Positions 38,632-46,833 are shown, counted from the first letter of the stretch. The stretch is DNA of 64,000 nucleotides from Rhodoluna sp. (GCA_024641095.1 JAHEDR010000001.1:632387-696386), one strand, 5' to 3'. Translations and numbers: made by a program. The notes: generated by a model from the sequence alone, not told the origin.

Positions 38632-39987
38632 ATGATCAACCGCGAAAAACTTGCAACTCTAAACGCCCGCGAGCAACAGACCTTCCTGGCTCGAAACCCA
38701 AAATCTAAAGCCGCATTTGAGAATTCAGATCACCTATTTGGCAAAGTTCCAATGACATGGATGAATAAAAAAGCTGGTGGCTTTCCGATTTACCTAGACA
38801 AAGCCGTAGGAAATCGCATTTGGGACATCGACGGCAATGAGTACATTGACTTTGCTCTTGGCGATACCGGAGCAATGGCCGGCCACTCGGCACCCGCGGT
38901 TGTTGATGCAATCACTCATCGGGTTAAGGATCTTGGTGGCCTAACCACAATGCTTCCAACCGAAGATGCCGAATGGGTTGCAAAAAATCTGACCGAGCGT
39001 TTTGGCATGGCTAAGTGGAGCTTCTCACTTACTGCAACCGATGCAAATCGCTGGGCCATCCGATTGGTACGAGCAATCACCGGAAAGCCAAAGATTCTGT
39101 TCAACGCCTATTGCTACCACGGTTCAGTGGATGAGGCGCTAATTGTGGTTGGTCCAGATGGTGAGGGCATGAGTCGCCCAGGGAACGTAGGTTCGCCGGT
39201 AGATGTAACCATGACCTCGCGCGTTGCGGAATTCAATGACCTAGAGGGCCTCGAACGTCAGCTTAAAAATGGCGACGTAGCGGCAGTGCTGATGGAACCT
39301 GCACTTACCAACATCGGCATCGTTTTGCCTGAACCGGGTTACCTAAAGGGCGTTCGCGAACTCACCCGCAAATACGATGCCCTGTTGATCATCGACGAGA
39401 CCCACACTTTTTCTGCGGGCTACGGCGGCATGACTAAGCGTGATGCACTTGAACCTGATCTTTTCGTAATTGGTAAAGCTATTGCCGGTGGAATTCCAAC
39501 CGGCACCTACGGACTAAGCGCCCACCTTGCCGAGAAAATTCTTAGCCGCACAGATCTTGACCTTGTTGACATGGGTGGCGTTGGTGGAACACTTGCCGGC
39601 AACCCGCTTCAGGTTGCCGCGATGCGAGCCACTCTAGAGAAGGTGCTCACCGAAGATAACTTCAAGCTAATGATTGATTTGGCAACGGTCTTCACTGATG
39701 GCGTCAACGCGCTATTTGAAAAATACGATCTGCCTTGGTCAATAAACCAGCTGGGCGCCAGGGCCGAATATCGTTTTGCTAAGCCGTACCCAAAAACCGG
39801 AACCGATGCGTATCACGCAGCCGATGCCGAACTAGAAGATTACTTGCACGTGCATTTGGCGAACCGCGGAATCATGTTGACACCATTCCACAACATGGCG
39901 CTGATGTGCCCAACCACTACCCTCGCCGATGTTGAAAAACACAACGAGGTATTCGAAGAAGCGATTAAGGAATTAGTCGCGAGTTAG
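38632..39987 (+). CDS. Class III PLP-dependent aminotransferase
   Basis: A 451-residue fold-type I aminotransferase of the glutamate-1-semialdehyde aminomutase / beta-amino acid aminotransferase group. It has the DGNEYIDFALGDTGAMAGHS N-terminal motif, IIDETHTF for the PLP-ring Asp, and the PLP Lys in FVIGKAIAGG. The usual GTEA cofactor motif reads TATDAN here. The substrate is unknown; hemL-linked haem genes are not adjacent, so a role as HemL is unlikely (inference). It is coupled to tesB by a 4-bp gap. Its 3' end overlaps ettA by 15 bp. Confidence 0.85.
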   Translation: MINREKLATLNAREQQTFLARNPKSKAAFENSDHLFGKVPMTWMNKKAGGFPIYLDKAVGNRIWDIDGNEYIDFALGDTGAMAGHSAPAVVDAITHRVKDLGGLTTMLPTEDAEWVAKNLTERFGMAKWSFSLTATDANRWAIRLVRAITGKPKILFNAYCYHGSVDEALIVVGPDGEGMSRPGNVGSPVDVTMTSRVAEFNDLEGLERQLKNGDVAAVLMEPALTNIGIVLPEPGYLKGVRELTRKYDALLIIDETHTFSAGYGGMTKRDALEPDLFVIGKAIAGGIPTGTYGLSAHLAEKILSRTDLDLVDMGGVGGTLAGNPLQVAAMRATLEKVLTEDNFKLMIDLATVFTDGVNALFEKYDLPWSINQLGARAEYRFAKPYPKTGTDAYHAADAELEDYLHVHLANRGIMLTPFHNMALMCPTTTLADVEKHNEVFEEAIKELVAS

Positions 39988-41655
39988 TCGACGATAGGTT
40001 GAACGGTGAGGCTTTGCCGCATCCGGACCTAGACGAGCAATCTTGTTCTCTTCATAAGCTTCGAAATTTCCTTCAAACCAGTACCAGTTGTCTGGGTTGT
40101 CGTCGCTACCCTCGTAAGCCAAGATGTGTGAAGCAACTCGGTCTAGGAACCAACGGTCGTGCGTGATCACAACTGCACAGCCAGGGAATTCCAACAGAGC
40201 ATTCTCAAGCGAACCAAGAGTTTCAACGTCCAAGTCGTTTGTTGGCTCATCAAGCAGCAACAGGTTTCCACCCTCTTTAAGAGTGAGTGCCAAGTTCAGA
40301 CGGTTTCTTTCACCACCCGATAGCACGCCAGCTGGCTTCTGCTGATCTGGGCCCTTGAAACCAAATGCCGCAACGTATGCACGCGAAGGCATTTCTTGGT
40401 TTCCAACCTGAATGAAATCCAAGCCTCCAGAAACAACTTCCCAAAGCGACTTGTCTGGGTCAATTCCGCCACGTGACTGGTCAACGTAAGAAATCTTTAC
40501 GGTCTCGCCAACTTTCAAGTCGCCGCCATCAAGTTTTTCTAGTCCAACAATTGTCTTGAATAAGGTTGACTTACCAACACCGTTTGGACCAATCACACCC
40601 ACGATGCCATTTCTTGGCAGGCTGAATGAGAGATCTTTAATTAGCGAGCGACCGTCGAAACCCTTTTGAATGTTTTTGGCTTCAATAACGATGTCACCCA
40701 AACGTGGACCCATTGGAATCTGAATTTCTTCAAAGTCCAATTTTCTGGTGCGGTCTGCCTCTGCTGCCATTTCTTCGTACCTTGCCAAACGAGCCTTTGA
40801 CTTGGTTTGACGAGCCTTTGAAGATGAGCGAACCCAATCAAGTTCTTCGCTCAAGCGCTTTGCAAGCTTGGCATCTTTCTTACCGGCAACCTCAAGACGC
40901 TCACGCTTCTTTTCTAGGTAGGTTGAGTAGTTTCCTTCGTACGGATACGCACGACCACGGTCTAGCTCAAGAATCCACTCGGCAACATTGTCTAGGAAGT
41001 ATCGGTCGTGAGTCACGGCAAGAACCGCACCCGGGTACTTTGCAAGGTGCTGCTCAAGCCACAAAACTGATTCGGCGTCAAGGTGGTTTGTAGGCTCATC
41101 AAGCAAAAGTAGGTCTGGCTTTTCAAGCAACAACTTACATAGTGCAACGCGGCGACGTTCACCACCAGAAAGCGCGGTAACCGGTGAATCACTAGGCGGG
41201 CAACGCAGTGCGTCCATCGCCTGCTCGAGCTGAGAATCTAGATCCCAGGCGTCAAGGTGATCAATCTGCTCCTGAAGTGTTCCCATTTCGGCAAGCAGGG
41301 TGTCAAAGTCTGCATCGGGCTCAGACATCAGCGCCGAAATTTCGTTGAATCGGTCAAGCTTTGCCTTGGTTTCTTTCACCGCAAGCTCTACGTTTCCCAA
41401 AACGGTCAGTGACTCGTCAAGTGGTGGCTCCTGCATCAAGATGCCAACGGTGAAATCAGGGCTCAGGCGAGCCTCACCATTAGACGGAGTGTCAAGTCCT
41501 GCCATAATCTTCAACACGGTTGACTTACCAGCACCGTTTGGACCAACCACACCGATTTTTGCACCGGGAATAAAGGCAAGAGTTACGTCATCAAGGATTA
41601 CCTTGTCACCGTGCGCTTTGCGCGCCTTGATCATCTGGTAGATGAATTCAGCCAT
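39973..41655 (-). CDS. ettA: Energy-dependent translational throttle protein EttA (ABC-F)
   Basis: EttA binds the ribosomal E site and gates the first steps of elongation by the ADP/ATP ratio. The 560-residue protein has two ABC domains with Walker A GPNGAGKST and GPNGVGKST, signature LSGGE in both, Walker B LLLLDEPTNHLD and LLLLDEPTNDLD, and the linker with the Arg/Lys-rich tip. ATG at 41655 fits the family start AEFIYQM; an upstream in-frame start is not needed. The 248-bp region upstream is rich in hairpins. In mycobacteria this gene is also next to an ssb paralogue. Confidence 0.95.
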   Translation of the reverse strand: MAEFIYQMIKARKAHGDKVILDDVTLAFIPGAKIGVVGPNGAGKSTVLKIMAGLDTPSNGEARLSPDFTVGILMQEPPLDESLTVLGNVELAVKETKAKLDRFNEISALMSEPDADFDTLLAEMGTLQEQIDHLDAWDLDSQLEQAMDALRCPPSDSPVTALSGGERRRVALCKLLLEKPDLLLLDEPTNHLDAESVLWLEQHLAKYPGAVLAVTHDRYFLDNVAEWILELDRGRAYPYEGNYSTYLEKKRERLEVAGKKDAKLAKRLSEELDWVRSSSKARQTKSKARLARYEEMAAEADRTRKLDFEEIQIPMGPRLGDIVIEAKNIQKGFDGRSLIKDLSFSLPRNGIVGVIGPNGVGKSTLFKTIVGLEKLDGGDLKVGETVKISYVDQSRGGIDPDKSLWEVVSGGLDFIQVGNQEMPSRAYVAAFGFKGPDQQKPAGVLSGGERNRLNLALTLKEGGNLLLLDEPTNDLDVETLGSLENALLEFPGCAVVITHDRWFLDRVASHILAYEGSDDNPDNWYWFEGNFEAYEENKIARLGPDAAKPHRSTYRRLTRD

Positions 41656-41709
41656 GAGTAGCAAACCACTTTCGAGAATCAACAGCATCAGCCTCGAAAA
41701 CGTGAGAAT

Positions 41710-41808
41710 GGCACCCTCTAACGTCTGGCTTGCTATAGGTAGAAGTTTACCCGAGAGCCGCGCTGTTGAACGAATGTACGCGAATGCAAGCAGATGTTAG
41801 AGGGTGCC
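41710..41808 (+). repeat. Long inverted repeat (24/23-nt arms, 52-nt loop) between ettA and ssb
   Basis: The left arm 41710-41733 and right arm 41786-41808 are near-perfect complements: they begin GGCACCCTCTAAC and end GTTAGAGGGTGCC. One position is a G·T and one G is bulged. As plus-strand RNA the G·T pairs as a wobble, while as minus-strand RNA it would be a C·A mismatch, so plus-strand RNA is favoured. No reading frame of note is present. It may be a small RNA, a leader structure or a small mobile-element relic. Confidence 0.7.
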
Positions 41809-41828
41809 TAACCTCCGTGAAGAGGTCT

Positions 41829-41872
41829 AAACCGAAATTCGATTTGGTTTTTGAACCAGAGGGGCGGTTCAA
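41829..41872 (+). other. Two further hairpins in the ettA–ssb spacer
   Basis: AAACC(G)AAA-TTCGA-TTTGGTTT at 41829-41850, followed by TT, resembles a weak plus-strand terminator. TTGAACC-AGAGGGGC-GGTTCAA at 41851-41872 is a second perfect 7-bp stem. Together with the long inverted repeat they make a 160-bp stretch almost entirely foldable. The second hairpin may instead end the ssb transcript. Confidence 0.5.
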
Positions 41873-41903
41873 AGGTTAAAACGAACCCCGGCAGCTTTGA
41901 AAA

Positions 41904-42332
41904 CTATTTCTTTTTAGCTCCTACCAGTTCAAGTTCCGGCTCCAGAGAATCATCTTCTGGTTCTGGTTCGCGAACCAGAACTGTTCGGGTGAACACAGAA
42001 CTACCCCAGGTCAGATCGTGACCAAGCGAATCCGCTTCAACCTCAACCGAGGTACCTGCGCGCTCACCATTGTCCCAATCGCGGACACGTAGTTTGCCAG
42101 CGACCAACAGGCGGTCACCTTTGTTGATAGAGCCTGCGGAATTTATTGCCAACTGGCGAAATGCAGTGACTGTAAACCAGTTGGTTTCGCCGTCAATCCA
42201 TTTGTTCTGGTTGCGGTCGAATCTGCGCTGAGAAGAGGCCAAACGAAAAGATGTAATCGGTAGGCCGTCTTGAGTGACCAGGTGACGCGGCGTGGTTGCT
42301 ACCAGACCGGTGACCGAAAGTGTTTCTGACAT
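41904..42332 (-). CDS. ssb: Single-stranded DNA-binding protein (short paralogue type)
   Basis: A 142-residue OB-fold SSB with the motifs TSFRLASSQRRFD, TNWFTVTAFRQLA and KGDRLLVAGKLRVRDW. It lacks the acidic DDDIPF-type C-terminal tip that recruits partner proteins in replicative SSB and ends ELVGAKKK. It therefore resembles the second, ettA-linked SSB of Actinobacteria rather than the main replicative SSB (inference). AAAGG lies about eight bases before the ATG. Confidence 0.92.
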   Translation of the reverse strand: MSETLSVTGLVATTPRHLVTQDGLPITSFRLASSQRRFDRNQNKWIDGETNWFTVTAFRQLAINSAGSINKGDRLLVAGKLRVRDWDNGERAGTSVEVEADSLGHDLTWGSSVFTRTVLVREPEPEDDSLEPELELVGAKKK

Positions 42333-42422
42333 GGAGCGCCTTTCTCAAAACTTGAGCCACGGTTTGTGGCGTGTTTTGATTCTGACGAATTGTCAATACT
42401 TGCGGTTAAGTTTTTTTAAATC

Positions 42423-42431
42423 TGTGGATAA
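42423..42431 (-). promoter_or_regulatory. Perfect DnaA box (TTATCCACA) upstream of ssb
   Basis: The minus strand reads TTATCCACA, the DnaA consensus, about 90 bp before the ssb ATG and next to A/T-rich runs. A TTGACA also lies between it and ssb. A single box may titrate DnaA or tie ssb expression to it; chance occurrence is possible. Confidence 0.5.
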
Positions 42432-42444
42432 CTTTTTTGACCTG

Positions 42445-42969
42445 CTATTTACAAACGTACCCGGCAAATGCCTTACGAGTTTTAGCCATCTTTGGTGCAA
42501 CCACCGCGTTGCAATATCCCTGGTTCGGATTCTTGGCAAAAAAGTCTTGATGATATTCTTCACCAATCCAGAACTGTGTCGCCTGAGTTACCTCGGTAAC
42601 AATCTCGCCGTCCCAAACTTGTTTTGCTCTTTCGATTGCCGCTTCAAAAAGCTGCTTCTCTTCATCGGTTCTATAGAACATAGAAGTGCGGTACTGAGTA
42701 CCAATGTCGTTGCCCTGACGATTCACCTGAGTTGGGTCGTGCAGAGTAAAGAAAATATCCAAAATCACATCGGCTGGAATTATTGATTCATCAAAAATCA
42801 CTTCGGCAACTTCTGCGTGGCCAGTGGCTCCCCCGCAGACCTCTTCATAGGTTGGTGAATCTTTGGCACCACCCATGTAGCCCACTACAACATCGCTCAC
42901 GCCCTTGAACTGCATAAACGAACTGTCAAGACACCAGAAGCATCCACCACCAAGAACAAAACTCATCAT
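42445..42969 (-). CDS. msrA: Peptide methionine (S)-S-oxide reductase MsrA
   Basis: MsrA repairs oxidised methionine using thioredoxin. The 174-residue protein has the active-site GCFWC with Cys10, the QYRTSMFY segment and a C-terminal Cys for resolution (YVCK). ATG at 42969 is preferred because TAGGCT lies six bases upstream; a second ATG follows directly. It is divergent from the aldo/keto reductase across 22 bp. The trx gene that could supply electrons lies about 1 kb away, in the divergent operon. Confidence 0.95.
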   Translation of the reverse strand: MMSFVLGGGCFWCLDSSFMQFKGVSDVVVGYMGGAKDSPTYEEVCGGATGHAEVAEVIFDESIIPADVILDIFFTLHDPTQVNRQGNDIGTQYRTSMFYRTDEEKQLFEAAIERAKQVWDGEIVTEVTQATQFWIGEEYHQDFFAKNPNQGYCNAVVAPKMAKTRKAFAGYVCK

Positions 42970-42991
42970 ATGACTAGCCTAGGCTGGACTC
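42970..42991. promoter_or_regulatory. 22-bp divergent promoter with palindromic -10 core (msrA / aldo-keto reductase)
   Basis: The spacer between two ATGs is six bases, the perfect palindrome AGCCTAGGCT (42976-42985), and six bases. TAGGCT is read in both directions and the two hexamers share the central TA. For msrA a TTGATA lies 16 bases upstream of its hexamer, inside the other gene. The geometry is identical to the 5816-5837 spacer. It predicts leaderless transcripts both ways. Confidence 0.6.
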
Positions 42992-44002
42992 ATGGGTTAT
43001 CAAGCCGCGGAAAACCGCTACGAAAATATGAAGTACCGCCGCTCAGGAAAGAGCGGGTTGCTGCTGCCGGAAATCTCTTTGGGCCTTTGGCACAACTTCG
43101 GCGACAAAGACTCTATGGCCACTCAAAAGGCAATCCTGCGCCGAGCTTTTGATTTGGGTGTCACACATTTTGACCTTGCCAACAACTACGGCCCACCATA
43201 TGGTTCAGCTGAGAAAAATTTCGGCATTCACTTTGCACGAGACTTTGCAAAGTATCGCGACGAATTAATCATTTCCACAAAGGTCGGCTACGACATGTGG
43301 CCTGGCCCATATGGCGAATGGGGTTCACGCAAGTACCTTTTGGCATCGCTTGATCAAAGCCTCTCGCGCATGGGTCTTGATTACGTTGACATTTTCTATT
43401 CACACCGATACGACCCAAACACTCCACTTGAAGAAACTATGGGCGCATTGGCAACCGCTGTGCACTCGGGTAAAGCGCTCTATGCGGGTGTATCAAATTA
43501 CGATGCGCAACAAACTCGTGCAGCCAAAGAAATTCTTGCTTCAAAGGGCGTGACACTTCTTATCAACCAACCAAGATATTCAATGTTTGATCGCACCGCA
43601 GAATCGAGCCTCTTTGACACTCTTGGCATTGAAGGTGTTGGTTCAATTGTTTTCTCTCCCCTAGCTCAAGGTCTACTCACCGATCGCTACCTAAGCGGTT
43701 CAATTCCAAAGAACTCTCGCGCATCAAGAAATCACTTCTTGAAGGCTCAAGAGATCTCTGAGGAATATCGGGTTCATGCAAATGCGCTAAACCAGATCGC
43801 CGCCAACCGTGGTCAAACCCTAAGTCAACTTGCCCTCAGCTGGGTTCTTCGCCAGCCAACTGTCACCTCGGCACTTATTGGCGCAAGTAGCGTAAAACAG
43901 TTGGAACAAAACCTGGCAACTTTGAGTTCACCTAAATTGAGCCTTGAAGAGTTGAAGCTAATCGAGCCTCACGCAATTCACGGACTAGTACTGAGGAGGT
44001 AA
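42992..44002 (+). CDS. gpr: Aldo/keto reductase, YghZ/Gpr-like
   Basis: A 336-residue NADPH-dependent reductase of the group that includes E. coli YghZ (L-glyceraldehyde 3-phosphate reductase) and potassium-channel beta-subunit-like proteins. Motifs: YRRSGKSGLLLPEISLGLWHNFGD, FDLANNYGPPYGSAE with the catalytic Tyr, and YSHRYDPNTPLEETM. Methylglyoxal and other aldehydes are likely substrates. The ATG is six bases from TAGGCT. It is followed by trx after 3 bp. Confidence 0.9.
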   Translation: MGYQAAENRYENMKYRRSGKSGLLLPEISLGLWHNFGDKDSMATQKAILRRAFDLGVTHFDLANNYGPPYGSAEKNFGIHFARDFAKYRDELIISTKVGYDMWPGPYGEWGSRKYLLASLDQSLSRMGLDYVDIFYSHRYDPNTPLEETMGALATAVHSGKALYAGVSNYDAQQTRAAKEILASKGVTLLINQPRYSMFDRTAESSLFDTLGIEGVGSIVFSPLAQGLLTDRYLSGSIPKNSRASRNHFLKAQEISEEYRVHANALNQIAANRGQTLSQLALSWVLRQPTVTSALIGASSVKQLEQNLATLSSPKLSLEELKLIEPHAIHGLVLRR

Positions 44003-44005
44003 GCA

Positions 44006-44398
44006 ATGGCAACCATGGAACTAAACGCTTCAAACTTTGGCGACACAGTTGTTGCCGATGGCGTCACAATCGTTGACTTTTGGGCCGGATGGTGCGGCCC
44101 GTGCATGCAGTTTGCGCCGGTTTTTGAGGCAGCTTCAGAGAAGCACACAAATATCCGTTTTGCCAAGGTAGACACCGAGGCCGAACAGCAGCTAGCGGGC
44201 GAAGCCGGCATCACCTCTATTCCTACCCTGATGGTTTTCAGAGATGGAATTTTGCTTTTCAACCAGGCTGGCGCTCTGCCTGCCCCAGCTCTTGAAGAAC
44301 TTATTCAGGCGGTAAGCGACCTAGACATGGAAGCTATTCGCAAAGAGGTTGAGGCTCAGGGCGGCGAACTGGGCGATGTTTCAGAGCCGCAGGCCTAA
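44006..44398 (+). CDS. trxA: Thioredoxin
   Basis: A 130-residue thioredoxin with the active site WCGPC (Cys30 and Cys33), the cis-Pro in SIPTL and a charged C-terminal extension of about 20 residues (EAIRKEVEAQGGELGD). It reduces disulfides in the cytoplasm and is the electron donor for MsrA and Gpx in many bacteria; both are nearby (inference for this strain). GAGGAGG precedes the ATG. The next ATG begins at the base after its stop. Confidence 0.93.
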   Translation: MATMELNASNFGDTVVADGVTIVDFWAGWCGPCMQFAPVFEAASEKHTNIRFAKVDTEAEQQLAGEAGITSIPTLMVFRDGILLFNQAGALPAPALEELIQAVSDLDMEAIRKEVEAQGGELGDVSEPQA

Positions 44399-44641
44399 AT
44401 GCTGAACATCAAGAACAACTCAATGGCAATGGTTGCAACCATTGCGCTAGTTGGGGTCATCGCCTCGGTAATTGGTCTATTTGACCCAAGCACTTGCGTT
44501 CAAACCCAAACCGATGATTGGACCTCGTGTGCCAACATTGCACGCGATCGCCAAATTGGTTTCTGGGTTTTGCTAGCAGTATCTGTTTTGGGCTTTGTGG
44601 TTTCTTTTACTCGCAAAAAAACAAAGCAGACTAAGCAATAA
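44399..44641 (+). CDS. Small two-helix membrane protein
   Basis: An 80-residue protein with hydrophobic helices near residues 11-28 and 54-70, a Cys pair in the intervening loop (STCVQTQTDDWTSCANI) and a Lys-rich tail. The loop Cys could form an external disulfide. I know no family. The ATG directly follows the trx stop, so it is part of the aldo/keto reductase–trx operon. Its last 11 bp overlap the ald gene on the other strand. Confidence 0.65.
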   Translation: MLNIKNNSMAMVATIALVGVIASVIGLFDPSTCVQTQTDDWTSCANIARDRQIGFWVLLAVSVLGFVVSFTRKKTKQTKQ

Positions 44642-45749
44642 CTTCTGCTAGCTCCTGGAACGGTAATTCCGGGAACGCGTGCATCACACCGGCGTAGGTA
44701 ACTTTTCCATCGTGAGTGTTCAAACCCTTAGCCAAAGCTTCGTCTGCATTCAAAGCAACCTTCCAACCCTTATCAGCCAACGCAATTACGTAAGGCAATG
44801 TTGCGTTGGTAAGCGCACGGGTTGAAGTTGCAGGAACCGCACCTGGCATGTTTGCCACACAGTAGTAAATACTGTTGTGAACTTTATAAGTTGGGTCATC
44901 GTGAGTTGTTGGCTTTGAGTTTTCAAAACAGCCACCCTGATCAATTGCAATATCCACCAACACAGATCCAGGCTTCATACCCTTAACCATTTCATCGGTC
45001 ACCAGCTTCGGCGCCTTCTCACCTGGAATAAGAACTGAACCAATTACCAAGTCAGCCTCTTTAAGTTGCTCCGCAATTTCGTAAGCGGTAGAAACTCGAG
45101 TTTTAATTTCACCCTTGAATCTGGCATCTAGTTCGCGAAGCTTTGGAAGTGAAATATCAATCACGGTCACATCGGCTTGCATGCCGTGTGCAATTGTTGC
45201 AGCGTGCTCACCGGCTACACCGCCACCAATTACAACAACTTTTGCCTTTGGTGTGCCCGGCACGCCACCCATAAGCACTCCGGTTCCGCCTTCATTCTTC
45301 ATAAGTTGGTACGCACCGATTTGCGCAGAGAGTCTTCCGGCAACCTCGCTCATTGGCTGCAACAGCGGCAACGCACGGTTTGAAAGTTGAACGGTCTCGT
45401 ATGCAATTGCAGTTGTTCCAGCGGCAAGAAGTGCATCGGTGCACTCGCGAGAGGCGGCAAGGTGAAGGTAGGTAAATAGAACCTGATCGCGTCGCATCAA
45501 TGAGTACTCGGCCTTGATTGGTTCCTTAACCTTCAGTAGCAAATCGCCGTTCGCCCAAACTTCTTCGGCGGTAGCCAACATGGTTGCGCCCTGGGCAATG
45601 AAATCTGCGTCGGTGAAGCCAGAACCAATACCGGCTCCAACCTGAATGAACACCTCGTGACCACGACGCTTTAGCTCGTGTACGCCAGCCGGGGTGATTG
45701 CCACTCGGTTTTCGTTGTTCTTGATTTCGGTTGGAATACCTACGCGCAT
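44631..45749 (-). CDS. ald: Alanine dehydrogenase
   Basis: Ald interconverts L-alanine and pyruvate plus ammonia with NAD. The 372-residue protein begins MRVGIPTEIKNNENRVA with Arg15 and Lys75 (LLKVKEP) in substrate binding, His96 in YLHLA, and the nucleotide-binding VIGGGVAG near residue 174. AGGAG lies about six bases before the ATG. It is divergent from an Lrp-type regulator gene, matching the ald–aldR pair of mycobacteria. Confidence 0.95.
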   Translation of the reverse strand: MRVGIPTEIKNNENRVAITPAGVHELKRRGHEVFIQVGAGIGSGFTDADFIAQGATMLATAEEVWANGDLLLKVKEPIKAEYSLMRRDQVLFTYLHLAASRECTDALLAAGTTAIAYETVQLSNRALPLLQPMSEVAGRLSAQIGAYQLMKNEGGTGVLMGGVPGTPKAKVVVIGGGVAGEHAATIAHGMQADVTVIDISLPKLRELDARFKGEIKTRVSTAYEIAEQLKEADLVIGSVLIPGEKAPKLVTDEMVKGMKPGSVLVDIAIDQGGCFENSKPTTHDDPTYKVHNSIYYCVANMPGAVPATSTRALTNATLPYVIALADKGWKVALNADEALAKGLNTHDGKVTYAGVMHAFPELPFQELAEVIA

Positions 45750-45837
45750 GATTTCTCCTTAGATTCAGGTAAATACTGCAAGATTTTCATTACAACTGTG
45801 TAAACACCGCAGAATCTACCGATATTGGGCTAAATTT

Positions 45838-45849
45838 GTAGATAACTAC
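45838..45849. promoter_or_regulatory. Candidate operator dyad GTAG-ATAA-CTAC in ald / lrp spacer
   Basis: A short perfect dyad (GTAG and CTAC around ATAA) lies 22 bp before the regulator ATG and about 90 bp before ald. Lrp/AsnC proteins often bind weak A/T-centred dyads in divergent spacers like this one. It may be the site for auto- and ald regulation. Confidence 0.35.
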
Positions 45850-45871
45850 GGAAAAGAAGGCAAAATCCACA

Positions 45872-46345
45872 ATGACCGCGAAGAATATTCAGGCTGATTT
45901 AGACGAGGTTGACCACGAGCTTCTGAAACTGCTGAGTGAAAACGCTCGCATGACAAATGCCGATCTAGCCGCTGCCGCAGGCATAGCCCAATCAACCTGC
46001 ATCACCAGAGTTCGCTCACTTATAAGTCGCGGAGTGATTTCAAGTTTTAGCGCAAACATAAATCCAGCAGCTATCGGGCTATCCAGCCAAGTATTAATCT
46101 CGGTGACCCTTCGTGCCGGTGCACGCTCCCACCTTGCTGACTTCATGAAAGAGATGCGTTCCCTGCCCGAGGTGATTCAAGTCTTCTTCTTGGGTGGCTC
46201 AGAAGATTTCATTGTTCACCTTGCGGTGCGCGACAACGATCACGTTCGCGAATTTGTTCTGGAGAATTTGTCTAGCAATGCTACGGTGGCATCCACAAGA
46301 ACAAACATGGTTTTTGAACACTTTCACAAAGGTCCGGTTGCATAA
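45872..46345 (+). CDS. Lrp/AsnC family regulator (AldR-like)
   Basis: A 157-residue transcription factor with an N-terminal winged helix-turn-helix (NADLAAAAGIAQSTCITRVRSLISRGVI) and a C-terminal RAM ligand-binding domain (VIQVFFLGGSEDFIVHL). Divergence from ald suggests it senses alanine or another amino acid and controls ald, as AldR does in mycobacteria (inference). AGAAGG precedes the ATG. The UPF0303 gene starts at the base after its stop. Confidence 0.9.
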   Translation: MTAKNIQADLDEVDHELLKLLSENARMTNADLAAAAGIAQSTCITRVRSLISRGVISSFSANINPAAIGLSSQVLISVTLRAGARSHLADFMKEMRSLPEVIQVFFLGGSEDFIVHLAVRDNDHVREFVLENLSSNATVASTRTNMVFEHFHKGPVA

Positions 46346-46833
46346 ATGAATGAGCCACTGCAGAGCGATATCCAAAAGGTAATCCGCCAAGAAGAACTCT
46401 TGGTCTTCAAAACCTTTACCGAAGAAGATGCTTGGGCGCTGGGCACGGCCATGCGAACCGAAGCCGCAAAATACGGCCAAGGCGTTGTGATTGACATTCG
46501 CCGCGGTGATGAAATTCTGTTTTTTACGGCAATGCCTGGAACAACTGATCTGAACGCAGATTGGGCTCGTCGTAAACGCAATCTGGTTAACCTAACGCAC
46601 AACAGCTCTTACCTAACCGGCTTAGAAATTAAATTCCAGCAACCGGCAGAATTGGTAAAAGATTTAAACGAATTTGATTACGCGTGGCATGGTGGTTGTT
46701 TTCCAATTCGCGTTGAAGGCCAGGGCGTTATTGCAACGGCCACCGTATCGGGTTTGCCTCAGCGAGACGATCACAAATTGGTGGTAGATGTTATCGCCGA
46801 CTACCTTGGCGTTGATCTAGGCGAAAACGTTCT

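Noticed and set aside
38632-39987. Naming the aminotransferase hemL
   Set aside because: The cofactor motif differs, and no other haem gene is nearby.
41710-41808. Assignment of the ettA–ssb hairpin as SRP RNA, 6S or 6C RNA
   Set aside because: No GGAAGGAAGCAGCC-like SRP loop, no large central bubble and no C-rich hairpin loops.
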